From positions 1,249,941-1,313,940 of the forward strand of contig JAQFVV010000142.1 of NCBI GenBank assembly GCA_028023455.1: DNA of 64,000 nt, given 5' to 3'. A program made the translations under genes and the position numbers. The notes under the pieces were generated by a model. That model ran no database searches. It was not told the DNA's origin and saw nothing but the letters and a program-made list of their open reading frames with translations. Within the stretch, counting starts at the first letter, position 1. The number at the start of each line of letters is the position of its first letter. Shown piece by piece: positions 23,433-35,934 of the stretch. Origin of the DNA: Epiperipatus broadwayi. Lineage: Eukaryota > Onychophora > Udeonychophora > Euonychophora > Peripatidae.

Positions 23433-23629
23433 TAAAATTGGCTCACATTTAAAGCTACTAAAATTGTTTTTTAAATTGAATTGACCCTTTTTTATGATTA
23501 TAATTTCAGTTTTAATTATTTAAGGAGAGTTTTGATTATTTGATGTTATGCTTTATTTATTCATGTCAAAACATTTTTATAGACTGTAGTTATTTTTTGA
23601 CAATTTATTTTTGTTCATTAATAATTCTT

Positions 23630-24400
23630 TATTAGTAATTCAATAGACTAAAGACTGTCCATTAGTGAATAATATTTCTGTAATGTAAGTTTTACTCTAC
23701 CATTCTCACAGAAGTTAGGGATTGGTTTCTATCTGCATTTAACACCTTCTGGAGAGGTGTAATCATAAACATATGATCAAAGACATAAAAAAGATATATA
23801 ATCTTCAAAATGCATATTTCATGCTGAACAAGTACTCATCGGTTGGCCCATATCACAATTTCTTACACATAATCTTTATCATTGATAATTGATAAAGGTC
23901 AAACTTACTGCTCTCATACGTTTGACACAGACCATTTGATGTAAGTATATTAATAATTTTATTAGTTATTTATTAGACTAGAAATTATACATTAATAAAC
24001 AATATTTCTTTAGTGTATTTTTTACTATATCACCCTCATCTAAGGTAGGGACTTATTTCTATATGATTTTATCCCCTTCTGGAGAAGTGTAATCATAAAC
24101 ATATGATCAAAAACATGAAAAAGATCTATAATCCTCAAGTTGCACATTTCATGCTGACCAATACTCATAAGTTGGCTCAGATCACAATTTCTTACACATA
24201 TCTTTATCATGGTTCAGTATCTATACATAGGCAATTATTACAGTTTAATTGCTAAGGGTCAAACTTACTGCCCTCATAACTTTAACACAGATCGTTTGAT
24301 GTATGTATATTAACAATTTTTATTAGTCATTTATTAGACAAGAAATTATCCATTAATGAATAATATTTCTGTAACTTAATTTTCACTACACTGCTCTCCC
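23630..24400 (+). repeat. Tandem array of repeat family A (about 330-360-bp unit, 2.2 copies)
   Basis: Units start at 23630, 23960 and 24321, each beginning TATTAGT(A/T/C)AT. They share CAATATTTCT, CCTTCTGGAGA(G/A)GTGTAATC, ATAAACATATGATCAAA, CATTTCATGCTGA, ATCACAATTTCTTACACAT and AAACTTACTGC(T/C)CTCATA. The third unit is cut after about 80 bp, where a 44-bp-arm hairpin begins. Single relatives lie at 4121-4236, 33687-33954 and 35825-35930. Confidence 0.8.
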
Positions 24401-24454
24401 TAATTTGCATGAGAGTGGTATAGTGAAAATTATACTAAAGAAATACTATTCATT
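24355..24454. repeat. Hairpin (44-bp arms) closing the family-A array
   Basis: 24355-24398 (AATGAATAATATTTCT...) is the reverse complement of 24411-24454 with several mismatches and a 12-nt loop. The array therefore ends by turning back on itself. Confidence 0.65.
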
Positions 24455-24459
24455 ATTTC

Positions 24460-26480
24460 TCTTTATTTTTGGTCATTGGTTATTTTTGTTTATTTGCTAA
24501 GTTACTATTTTATTTTTTAGACTAATTTTGTTTATTAAATTCATTTTTAAAATGAAAAATGTAAAAATCAGAAACAGATACTAGAAAATAAGACTTTATT
24601 CATTTGAACAATTCAATAAACAAAAAAATAGGAACAAAATAATAAATGGAGATTTATTTTGCTTTTATGCCTTATTTACCAGGTTAAGGCAAATTTGATA
24701 ATACATATAATTTAATAATGAAATTTTTTCTTCAAAATACTAAAACCCAACTTTCATTTACTAAAAAAATAATAAAAAAGATGAGAATGTTTTTCATAGA
24801 AAATAGTTTTTATTTAATATTTGTAAATTTTCAATCATTATTTTGTTTACTTAAAAGCTACTATATTCAAAGAAAAACTAAATATAAACATCAAACATTT
24901 ATTAAGAATAAAATATTTAATAACTTACATAAAAATAATAAACTAAAAATATTTGTACTTTTTTAATGTACAGTTACATTAAAAGTTAATGTTTGCACAA
25001 ATACAGAAATGACTTTCTTTTCAATAGAAATTCAGTAATCTATTTAATTATTATTTTTTTCTTAAATTGCTCTCTGGTTAAAACTATTAAATGATATTTT
25101 TTTAAAATTAAAGTTTTTACCATTAAACTAATGAAGTGAAAAAACTAACTACAGCACTAGCAAATTTATTATCACAACTGGAAAAAAAATTTAAAGTCTT
25201 ACTACGAAATATGAATTATTTGTAAAATTTTAAGTTTATTTGGGCTTATTATGGATATAATAAGGTCTTAATGTTCTTTCTGTGTTGAAATTGATGAAAA
25301 AATATATTCTAATTTCTTACACAGAAGGAGAATATGTATTTTTATCTACATTAACATTTATGTTGTAATTTGGATAAAACTTGATACATTTATTAGAAAA
25401 AAAGCAGTTCTATAATGCAATAGATAGTAATTCCATAGATACTAGTTGATAATAAAAATAATTAAGATTTAAACTAATGTTTAATAATATGTCAAAAATA
25501 TTTCTGGCAGATGTTTGCATTAAAACCCTAAAATAAGTACATCTATAATTATGGTATATTTATATCAATTTTCTTTATGTCATTTGCATTAATAAATGTC
25601 ATGGATTTGTTAATCTATTTTATACTCATTATCATATATATTGTTTTTCTGCATGGTTAATTAGAAATGATAATTAGTGCATGTGATCTTCATTCTCAAA
25701 ATCTGCAGTTTATGCTATCTAAAATCTCTTGAAATAAAAGAAATAATTGTATAATAATAAAAAATGTAAGATATTGTATTAGATAAGAGAAAAAGACAAC
25801 ACGATTGTAAAAGAATGTATGATTTAAAAATGAAAAAAGTAAAATATTGATAAAATAACAATAAAATAAGAAGGTCAAAAATTCCTAGAAACATAATTAT
25901 TAATAAAAACTTTAAATAATTAAAAGTGAGTTTTCTTTTAGTAAATCAGTTTTCTCATTTTATGTGGACTAAAAAAACTTTAACTGTAGTTTGTGGTAAT
26001 ATTTACTATAATTGGAAAAAAGTGAATCTCAGTAAAGTGTTGATTGTTATATTTGAAGTAAAGCAGTTCAAAACCTTTTAGTATACACTAAATTGTATCT
26101 AATTTAAATTATTTGATGCAATATGATATAATGGCAAAATTATGCAATCTGATTTTAATATGTTTTTTCTTAAGACAGGACATATATATAACAACATAGA
26201 AACTTAGAAGAAGTTTAGTTTTTTCTAAAATTACTCAGTAAAATCTCTGAAATGTAGATGATATTTTGAATAATAGTCTGTTGAAATAAATGTTTGTTAA
26301 GAAAGTTATAAAATAAATTCTGGTGAATAAAATTTGTATTTTAAAAGCACTTAAATATTATGCTATATCACTTTTATTTATAAGATATTTCCATTCAATT
26401 CATCAATATATATGATGTGGTTTAGAAGTGAATTACAGCTTTACATATTATGCATACAAGCTGAATATGTATGTCAATCT
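24460..26480. other. AT-rich DNA without recognisable gene
   Basis: The open frame at 24718-24966 is Lys/Phe/Asn-rich, matches nothing, and has no splice or promoter context. No repeat structure was recognised. Confidence 0.55.
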
Positions 26481-26485
26481 GATTC

Positions 26486-26602
26486 TTTGGTTCTGATAAA
26501 ATATATTTGTTTTCTCTTTTGAAGTAGCATGTAGTTCCATCTAAAGATTATTATAAAAAATAAATAATGTTCAGTTACAAGGCCACCACATGGATAAAAG
26601 GT
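26486..26602 (-). repeat. Dispersed repeat family D, copy 2
   Basis: Reverse-strand partner of 23318-23432. Similarity ends sharply near 26602, where a GC-richer stretch (AAGGTGCTTTTGTGC...) begins that copy 1 lacks. With about 3 kb between the copies and opposite orientation, they form a large inverted repeat. Confidence 0.8.
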
Positions 26603-26609
26603 GCTTTTG

Positions 26610-28300
26610 TGCAAGCTGAATTTCAGCACCCCTAGTTTCATGAATAAAGCAAAAAGTGCAGCACAAAACCTCACATTTATCAAGACCTGGTGCCTACATG
26701 ATTTATATCATTTGCAAAAACAAAAAATAAATCACTTAAATAAAACAGCTTTTTTTTTTGTTAAAACTATAATTTGTAAGCATTACAATGAAGATCATAT
26801 GTGAAATAATACAATGGTAAATGCAAATTGTGTGATAATACAGATTTTTTAAATTATTTTATTTACTTAGATGTTTCACAGTGTTCTTGTCATATTAGTG
26901 TGAAATCAGCTCTTCATAAGTATTTTATGCATTAAATCAGAATTCACAAAATAAATAAATAAAATTAAAATGATATTATTAACAGATTCATAATAAAATA
27001 TTGAAGAAAATAAAATATAATATTTTGCTTATATCTATTTTATTTTGTTTTCTTAAATAGTGATTTAAAATCATATTTATAATAAATTAGTAATTATTTA
27101 TATAATATGAGTACTAATTTGTGAAATTTTAATATATCTATATTTTCAAGTAAGATAATTAATTTTTTTAAATATCTAAATAGTTTTGATCATGTGAAAA
27201 AGACCCAACCTGGCTTAAAAATAAAATTATGTAATCAAAACTAAATGAATTCTATATACTTTTGTTTAACAAAAGACACAATAAAATATTAAAAAATTAT
27301 AATTAATTAAACTTTTATCTTTTTATTTATATATTAACTCTCCTGAGTTTGGTGACTTCAATATGATAACTAGTAATAAATTTTTTATAGGTTGACTCTA
27401 ACCAACATATTAATTAGTTCAAAATTGCTTTTATTTTTTACTTTATTTTATTTGAAATTTCTCATGTATAACTTTTCATTTTTTATTAATAAAAATGGTT
27501 TTTCAATCTCAGATATTCATTCAAAAATAGAATAATTTTTTAGTACACTTGGTATTTGAATTTAAAAACAGTCATGCTATCTAGACATATATCTAGAGAT
27601 TTTAAAGATTTACATTATACTTACTTAAGAGAAAAAAAATCATACTTACGTTGTTTATTTGATAAATTTTTAAAAGCTATTATTCCACCCCTTACACTTT
27701 CTTTAGTTTAATGATAGATTATAATAAGTAAAAAAAAATAAACAATTACTTTCTTCCACTAGAATACATAAAGCATTTTGTAAACACTTTTCCAATCTAG
27801 CAGTTAGTTTTATAGTTATTAAAATCAACAGAGGGACATTAAACAATACTGTTTTATTAAAATGCATGAAATAATATTTTTTGAAAAAAATGTTTTTTTT
27901 TTTATTAACTCTACTTGCCTTGGATTCATACTGTTATATATTTGGGCAATTGTATGGTTCAATTACAAATTTTAGGTAAATAACAAGTTCCACTACAGTA
28001 TAAATCCAATAAAGCAGATTAATAAAACTTGTAAAAAATTATATTAATATTTAAAAAAGCATAATATTAGTATACTTCATTGATTCAGCAACTAAATATG
28101 GGATTTAGTGGTCAAATCTGATGAAGTCAAGTATGCTTGTAATCTACCCTAAGCATTTCTTATAATCTATTAGTGACCATATAAAGAGACAACAAAAATG
28201 TGTAAAATATGACAGATAAATTAAATTATCTGCTATGAATAATTATTATGAGCTAGGGTTTAATAGTAGTGTGTTATTTTTCATATAAATTGGGATGTTT
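26610..28300. other. AT-rich DNA without recognisable gene
   Basis: No coding or repeat structure recognised. Confidence 0.5.
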
Positions 28301-28305
28301 AATTG

Positions 28306-28723
28306 GAAATCTAAACATTTACATACAAATTTTATCAATTATTACAGCAATATGGAACCAAATCTGTTTGGTTTAGCACAATGATCGACAATAAAATATT
28401 TAGTATATTTTAAATAATTATCAGTCATCTGAGTAAAAAAAAAATAATCCTCTTATATTTAAATAAAAATATGTGCAATCAGAACTACTTTCTAACAATA
28501 GAGTGCTTCAGAAATCTAAACATTTTCATTTACATATAAATTTTATTATTATTTATAACAAAATAGTGCACATCTGTTCAATGCATCGCAAGGATAGAGT
28601 ATATAATATTTAATATATTTTGAATAATTTGAGTAAAAAGCAATCCTATTATATTTAAATAAAAGTATTTACAATAAGACATATTTCTAACAATGAAGTG
28701 ATTTGCAAATCTAATCATTTTTA

Positions 28724-28725
<2 letters not shown>
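28306..28725. repeat. Tandem repeat of an approximately 200-bp unit, about 2.1 copies
   Basis: AAATCTAAACATTT recurs with its first C at 28311 and 28516 and, diverged, at 28711. Between these points ATAAATTTTAT, CAATAAT/AGTATATTTTAAATAAT, GAGTAAAAA and TATATTTAAATAAAA follow in order. The third copy is cut by the (TA)n repeat at 28726. Confidence 0.7.

Positions 28726-28789
<64 letters not shown>
28726..28789. repeat. (TA)n microsatellite
   Basis: About 64 bp of uninterrupted TA. An open frame through it (Ile-Tyr repeats) is an artefact. Confidence 0.97.
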
Positions 28790-28791
<2 letters not shown>

Positions 28792-29134
28792 TTTTATTAT
28801 CATTGGAATTTGGTGCCCCAATTGATGAAGCACCTTTATGCCCAATACAAGTGCACACCCACACATGGTCATTCTATTCTGTTCTTCACAATGTAATGTG
28901 AATCAAATAATTTTTTTAATAGTCATTAAACTCTATATTAACTTTTTTCTGGTATTTTCAACTTTTAGTTATTCAACATACATTATAAAAGATATATCTA
29001 TTTTTTGAGCTTTTCTTAAGTCAGTTTAATAACATATATTTATTATAGAAACATTTATTTTATTCAAAAAAAATAATTTTATTTTCAAGTGAGTTTCTTT
29101 TACATAATTTGTTTGTAAATAAAATTTTGTTGAG

Positions 29135-30115
29135 ATATTTTTTCTTCTGGCATATACGATGCATTTTTCCCCTCTCAAAATCCACCTAAAATATGGGATG
29201 CACCTTATGCATCAGTAATCAACATTATGAGGTGAAATTTCATTCAGTCTAAAACTTCTGGTTTATATTACTATACATATGTTGCATTTTGTTATTTTGT
29301 AAAACAATGTTTTCGAATAAATTGTTTTCATATTTTTTTTACTGTTCTATAAAGATAATAAGTTGCATGATGTATTTTATGCTTAATTACTGAAAAAGGG
29401 AGCATTCCAGTAAAATAGAGTTCAAATTCACTGCATCTCAGTGTTCCAATTCATCCAATATGCACATGTATGATCATACTTCAACAATGCACTGTAATAT
29501 TTAAACTTTAAATTTGGTCAATTTGTTCAGAACATTGTTAGTGTTCTATGATATTTTATGTTGAAATTTCTTGGCAAAACATGGTTCAAATACAAAACAG
29601 ATCTTGCTATGATATTGAATTCAGGCTTGAGTGATTGCATGTGCTAGAGAATATGAAAACAGGTCAGCAGAGGAGAATTTTAGGTCACTGCTAACTGAAA
29701 AGGAAAGAACTTGAAAAAGAAAGGGAAAGGATCTACAAAATGGCTGGAACTAGAAGTATTAAAAACTTGGATATTAGACCATAGAAGTTAGGATTTTCAG
29801 TTTCCACAACAATGATTATTCAACAAAAAAAAGTAATAGAGGCATCATTGATTTTACAGCATCAACATCATGGTATATGCAGACTAAAATAAAAATTCTT
29901 CTGGAGATAAATTTCTGGGTTTTAAGAATTAAAAGTAAATGGTAACTAATTATAGTGTTCCCTGGTTAAATTTTTGTATTCACAAATATTTACAAAATTA
30001 GTATAGTAAATCATTGTAGGAATTCATGAAAAAAGATAGAATTCTTTTTTTTTTAATGTATATAAAAAAGTGTGTATGTCTTATACATTACAGCGTCCTA
30101 TATGCTAGAAAATAC
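29135..30115 (+). mobile_element. pogo-like DNA transposon, internally deleted
   Basis: The left end CTGGCATATACGATGC (about 29147-29162) and the right end read in reverse CTAGCATATAGGACGC (about 30107-30092) match at 13 of 16 positions. Sub-terminal ATGCACCTTATGCATC at about 29200-29215 and TATGTCTTATACATTA at about 30075-30090 are the paired GxxTTATxxATC-type boxes seen near the ends of pogo-type elements. Between the ends lies the N-terminal part of a pogo/CENP-B-type transposase (29605-29925); the DDE catalytic part is gone. At about 980 bp this is a deletion derivative of a roughly 2-3 kb autonomous element. Confidence 0.65.
29605..29925 (+). pseudogene. N-terminal DNA-binding region of a pogo/CENP-B-like transposase
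   Basis: YDIEFRLE followed, one frame over, by VIACAREYENRSAEENF (about 29631-29681) matches the psq/Brinker-type helix-turn-helix of pogo-family transposases (YxxEFKLxVIxxAxExxNRxAxRxF). ELEVLKTWILDHRS (about 29743-29784) and DFTASTSWYMQT (about 29850-29885) then match the second, CENP-B-type helix-turn-helix (W...R..G...DF.AS..W...F). These domains bind the transposon ends. Stops and frame changes interrupt it and no DDE domain follows. Confidence 0.65.
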
Positions 30116-33100
30116 AATAATTTGTTATCTATGTATAAATTTTCAAACATCTGGCAACCTGACTATGCAAATAATATTTAATACATGGATGCTTACTAGG
30201 TCAGTAGTAGTCAAATTCTAGAATTTAAAATACATGAATCGGTTTTGCTCTGTCATTTCTTGGCTAGAATTTGTTTTAAACTCTCAAGCAATTAACTATA
30301 TGATTATCTATTTTTTAGCTGAAAAACGTTTTTGGAAAAAAATCATAGTATAGTCACTTGGATCAAATTCTTAGTTTCCTTACTCTTCACCAACTTATCC
30401 TTAAAATTTATTTTATTTACAGAAAACAAGCAGAGAATTATGGTTATATTTATATCATTTCATCGAATTGGTCAAATCCAAGATCAAATTTAAAATAAGA
30501 ATATCAAATTATTTTTTAAAGTACATAATAAAATGTCAATATAACAAGCTATAACAATATTTTCAAAAAATGTATATTTACCGCAATTTATGAAGGATAA
30601 AATTTAGATTAATATATCTTTAATTATTTATTTTGTCGCAGTGGTTTTGCTGTCTAGTTTAATATACATTTCCATTGCAAATCAACACTTTTATTTTATT
30701 ATATTATTTTTAGCTTCATTAAGTGGTAACGCATGACTTCTCAAACAAAAACAACTATTCATTAAAGTCTAACCCAGAAGCAAATCAATCAATCTGATTG
30801 CTTTGTTGAGAGGCTTTAAAATCATTTTCTTGATTCTTACAAGTTTCTTCGTCAGCCTAGTCATTATTTTATTTAGTTGCACAATGACAAACTTGAGATC
30901 AAATCTTTGGAAGAGATAAGTTTATTAAGTTTTATCGCAAGAATTTATTCTCTAGCCCTAATAAAAAGCTTAAACATTATTTGTGATTTGAATAGAAAAT
31001 CATAAAGAAAGATAAATAATCAAAAAAGTTGGTTGTATGCAATCCATCAGGTAACAAAATGCTTGCGAGTGTCTGCATATGTGTGTGTATATATATATTA
31101 AACAAAATGGAAGGAAAAAATGTTGTTTTAAAAATTGGCGTATAATTTACTTTTCACAATTTTCAATCAAGCAGTAACTATTTAAAGAGCCCATGGGACA
31201 AACGTTCATTTCTGATCATTTGCAACCATAAAGCTTTTAACATTATTTAATTTATAATAAAAAAATTGTTATTTTTAACAAAAAAAAAAAAACATTTTTT
31301 TTTGCGAAAAAATTTCGATTCACCATTGAAATAAAAGAATTACATATGTAAATATTTTATTGTGGCAGTGTAATGTTAATATTAATTAAAGTACATTGTA
31401 TGAAAATACGCACGCCCCTATATACGTCTGTGCGTGTGTGTAAAATTATGTATATACACCACTCATACACACACACTAATAGATTTTTATATATATAAAC
31501 TTAACCTAGAATATTTATAATAAATTAAAAATTAATCGAATAATTTATTGTTCAGTAGTACGTATAAAGTTCGAATTCCGACAGACTTCAGCTGCGATGC
31601 ACAGATTTAAACTCTAGAATCCGCCATTATATTATGCATTACAAATGATTAAATAAAAGAGTCAATATAAAATAATATATTGCGGATAGTAATTAAATAT
31701 ATTCATCTTATATTTTAGCATAATGATAATGTGGTAAACTCAAAGGCAAAGTTCCTACATTGATTCTCAATTACGAAAAGTTAATTCGCTTCCAAGCATT
31801 TTTTTGTGGCGGGAATGATACTGAAATTATGAGTAATGGCGAGTCTCATATAATATTGACATCCTTAAAATACAATTTAATTTTTTAAATGCTTACATTT
31901 AGATGTAATCAGAAAATAATTAAAAAAAAAACCAAAAAAAAAAAAAAAACAGAATAATACAGTTGTAAAAATGATAAGGAAGAAATGAACCTTTAGAAAA
32001 GAAAAAAAACCTCATGATTGAATGAATAGGCAAAATTATAAATATAACTAAGAGAATATTCATGATAGAATTCACTCAGGTAGACTAATATATAAAATTT
32101 TGAAATCTATTTTATAATTTCCTCTTTTTGTTATATGCACTTTTTAAGATGTGAGTTACAGAAATTTTGCATGTTGAGTTCATGAATATAGGGGACTACT
32201 GTAAAGTCAAAATATGGGTTTGATTAATTGAGTGATCTTGTTATATTTAAGTTTCTTACTTTGGTAATTAAATATGACATAACCACCAAAAAATTGATCA
32301 TATGACAGTATTTATTTATCAAATGTATGGCTTATTATTTTATTTATTTTTAGAAGGTTAAATATTAACAAAATATCATAAAGGAGCTTGTAGATATTAT
32401 AACAAAGTGGTAGATTTATTAACCATCCATAAAATCTTTCAGTTCTAACACTGTGACCATAGATTCAAAAGCCATTAACTACATACATAGTATCTCTTTA
32501 GCATTTGTCCCATTTGCACAGATCAATTCAGTTAAATTTCATTTATAAAGCAGATGAGTGCAATGACCAATGGTTATACCAAATATGTTGATGAGACTCC
32601 AATAAAGATTAAATAGATCAAATCCATATAACTTTATTTTTGGTTCAGGAAAAACATGTTTGGAAGTTTCTTTTTGATTCAAGGTCTAATAAAAGGATTT
32701 TTATTTGAAATTTTTATGAAATTTATAAATTTAAATACACAAAGAATAAAAGGAATTTTGACATAATTTTTTTAAGATACTTAGTTATAATATGACAGTG
32801 CATAATAGATGGGCCAGACAAATACTATTAATATATAATACGATTTCAATTTTCCATTCCAATTTACCTCACTGCTTTCATAATTGCATTATGGTTAAAA
32901 GTTGTTTAAGAATAGTTTTTCATGCATTATGTAATACATATTAAACACACAACAGATAATCTTATCTATTAATACTAAAAAAATAAAATAAAATATGTAA
33001 AGATGAAAAAAAAAATTAAGATTTTTTACTCCAATTACTGTGTCAAATACTGTGTAAAAGAAGGCAGAATAAGTAGCAGAGAATATTATGACAAACCAAA

Positions 33101-33680
33101 CAAGATTATTGTGTTAGAATATTTTACTATTGCTTACACCTTTAACAAAATTTATTTTAGAATATCACTATTTTCATATAAATAAAATATTAATTTTGAT
33201 GAGCTCTATTCATCTATTATTAAGATAAATATGAAAATTGCTTTTTGTAAGGTGAAATAAAATGTTATATTTTTCTGGACTCATATAATATACTTTCATA
33301 GAAGATTTCTTTTTTTTTTCTAATTAAAAGACCACAATTATGCACATTTTATTTAAAAACACCAACAACAAAATAAATAAATAAAAATCTTCATTGTAAA
33401 ATGTAATTAAAAATTATTTATTAAATAATTATAGCTAATGCATGTCAGAATAATAAAGTGACTATAGAAACTCATAAGAAGCATAGGAATTTAAAAACAC
33501 AAACTCAGTAGCTGACAAATAAAGCAGGAGCTAAGTAAAATTAAATGCATTACTATAATATTAAAAGTGGAAACACTAATACTGATATGGAAACATCAAA
33601 TCATTGGAATTTTTAATATATGTAGTGATGTTTAAATCATCTAATTTTGAGGATTTTCTACTGTAAAAAATTATTAAAAT
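30116..33680. other. AT-rich DNA without recognisable gene
   Basis: About 3.5 kb. Read on both strands, it gave no family match. At 30846-30857 TTCTTCGTCAGC is also found at 45027-45038 in reverse, next to a Penelope-like relic. A GTTCGAATTCCG near 31569 resembles a pol III B box but lacks a partner A box. Confidence 0.5.
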
Positions 33681-33686
33681 AAAAAA

Positions 33687-33954
33687 GGGGATTTGAACCC
33701 AGACTTTCAAGCTCCCTTCAGTCATCCACTCCATCTTATCCAACCAATACATATGTCTACATACATGTAAAAAATATAAATGATCCCCAATATATGTATT
33801 TTGTCCTGAATCAGCACTCATCAGTTGGTTCAGCATGATATATGTATATTGGAAATCATTTATCTTTTTCACATATATGTGGTCATGTTTATGGGTTGTA
33901 TAAGATGGAGTAGATGATTGAATGGAGCTTGAAAATCTGGATTTAAATACCTAT
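33687..33954. repeat. Repeat family A, head-to-head foldback copy
   Basis: Arms of about 118 bp at 33687-33804 and 33836-33954 are diverged reverse complements around a 31-nt centre containing CAGCACTCATCAGTTGGTTC. That centre and the inner arms match the family-A array (CATGCTGAAC, ATATGxATxTTG, GGTCATGTTTATG). The left arm read in reverse ends AGTCTGGGTTCAAATCCCC, which fits the pol III B-box consensus GGTTCGANTCC well. This suggests the family derives from a tRNA-headed SINE, here joined tail-to-tail. Confidence 0.7.
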
Positions 33955-33964
33955 AATTACATCT

Positions 33965-35480
33965 AGTTTAAATATATATATATATATATATACTAGTATT
34001 TAAATAAAATAACAAGGTGTAAAAAAAAAACAAGAAATTATCCTGAAAAACTATCATTATCCACTACATCAAAAATACAGTAAAACAACATTTTAAATTT
34101 TATCAACAGATGACTTCCAATCGTAGAAGAATGGTTGTTGCAGTATGGTTTTATAAATAAAAAAAGCGATAAATTAATTTTGTAGAGAAGGAAGGCATTA
34201 TTTTATAAATTGCTTTTATATATTTGTTTAGGTATGATTTATTAATAGAAATGTTTTTGGAAATGTTTGAACTTACATGATAGCCTATTGAAATTAATTT
34301 ATATTATACAGTTTCTACATAATGATATGAAAAAGAAAGTAATGTTGAAAAATTTGGCATTTTAAATAAAAACTTAATACAAATAAATATGTATATTAAC
34401 TCTAATCAGATGGAAGCAAAACATATATAAATGGTATTAAATGCTATATAATTCAAAACACGAAGTTTTCAAATGATTAGAATAAAAAGTGTAAACTTCA
34501 TTTTCTTATTTATTATATTTATAATGTGGTGGCCACTGAGATGTATTTCCACATTAAAAGATAATCATCAAAACCATGTTAATATTTAGAATGGAAATTT
34601 GATTTTGTAATTAATATTCAAAAATCGGCAACTTTTAATGGAAAACTTCAGAATGCAAAATCGATTTAAATAATTTTGATAAATTTCTAAATAGATAGGC
34701 AAACATGGATGCTGAGATGAAATAAAATTCAATGTAACATAATTCATCATAGTAAAGTAAGTACTTATGCAAAATTACATGTACATAGAGCTGTTTTCTT
34801 TCCAAATTTAGAGTTATTACTCTTCCAAATTTATAATATAGAACTGATATATGGATGTTGATTAAACATAAAAATACTGGAAAAATTTCATTTAAGAATG
34901 GCATGATGACAATTTAGACCAATTAGTATACTTTTTCAGCTTTAAATGTGTTATTTTTATAAATCATGTTTATTAGATAGAGCAAGAGAAACACATAAAT
35001 AGAAAAATATTAAAAAAAATTTTTTATAATGAACATGAGTAATTTTACAGCAAAGAAAGAATCTGTTTAATACCAAGTTTATCTAATGACATTCTAAAAT
35101 AAATCAATAGTAATTTCTTTCATTGGGATGAAATTTCTAAAAAGTGAAAATATAACAAGGGTGAGAAATTAAATGAAGATGCGCTATAAAAAATTAAAAA
35201 CAACATCATATGATATCAAATAATTAATCAGAAAGTTAGTATTTAATATACTACTAGGTATTTGCAGTTCATAAATTAGTTTGTGTATCATTATAAAACT
35301 TATTTTCATTATTTGATTTTCTATAGTCTATCTTTCTTCGTTTATGGATATAGAATATCTATTATCATTAATCGGTGTTCATAATAATGATATAAAACAT
35401 GTGAGAGTTGGTGCATTAAACATCTCCATTGCAAAATCCTTAAAATGTTAGATTTAATATAGAATTTAACTTCTAAAACA
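33965..35480. other. AT-rich DNA without recognisable gene
   Basis: Contains (TA)n at 33970-33991. The frame at 34635-34904 (minus) resembles no family and lacks convincing splice sites. Confidence 0.5.
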
Positions 35481-35493
35481 AAGACTATTACAA

Positions 35494-35600
35494 GTAAAGC
35501 ATTGGTGGTCAGGAGGTCAGCGACGGCTGCTTTACAAGCAGTTGTCCTGGGTTAGTAGGTTCACTTCCTTGCTGATGATATGACAAATGAGAGAAAAAAT
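35494..35600 (+). mobile_element. tRNA-derived SINE, copy 1, with 11-bp target-site duplication
   Basis: A tRNA-like head contains GGTGGTCAGGAGGTCAGC (A-box-like D arm), an anticodon-type stem-loop GCTGC-TTTACAA-GCAGT, and a diverged T arm around GGTTCACTTCC. It is followed by a short body with ATATGACAAATGAG and an A-rich end. It is bracketed by identical GACTATTACAA at 35483-35493 and 35601-35611, a target-site duplication proving retroposition of exactly this segment. The head could descend from a valine-type (TAC) or related tRNA. Related copies: 54198-54290 (+) and 61291-61410 (-). Confidence 0.85.
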
Positions 35601-35824
35601 GACTATTACAAAAAAATGATTCGCTTTCAATAAAACATCAGGACGATCTTTTCTAAGGTGTTAATTATTATCAACCACAAACTCAAAATGAATCAGACTT
35701 CTTTTTATAAAGAAAATTTGTTTGATCTATAGGATTCAGTAATATTATGTATGATATTTTACATAAAGAGGTACACTTTCAAAAAAAAATTATAATTTTT
35801 TTCTAGATATATAATAAAAACTAA

Positions 35825-35930
35825 TATATTGGAGGGTTTTTTTTTCATATGTATGTGGTCATGTGTACTGGTTATATAAGACAGAGTGAATAACTGAAGA
35901 GAGCTTGAAAGTCTGTGTTTAAATCCCCTT
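35825..35930 (+). repeat. Repeat family A, copy with B-box-like end
   Basis: ATATTGGAGGG...TATGTGGTCATGTGTACTGGTTATATAAGAC...GAGAGCTTGAAAGTCTG followed by GTTTAAATCCCC aligns with the right arm of 33836-33954 throughout. The last motif again resembles a pol III B box. Confidence 0.7.
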
Positions 35931-35934
35931 TAAT

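Noticed and set aside
23630-24400. CRISPR-like array
   Set aside because: Units are 330-360 bp with no short conserved repeat and unique spacer pattern. This is a tandem repeat in a eukaryotic genome.
24718-24966. 82-residue + strand open frame
   Set aside because: Low-complexity Lys/Phe/Asn composition and no family resemblance.
28698-28901. 67-residue open frame with a run of Ile-Tyr
   Set aside because: Translation of a (TA)n microsatellite with chance flanks.
31555-31590. pol III B box (GTTCGAATTCCG) suggesting another SINE or tRNA
   Set aside because: No A box at suitable distance and no tRNA-like stems; a single motif is insufficient.
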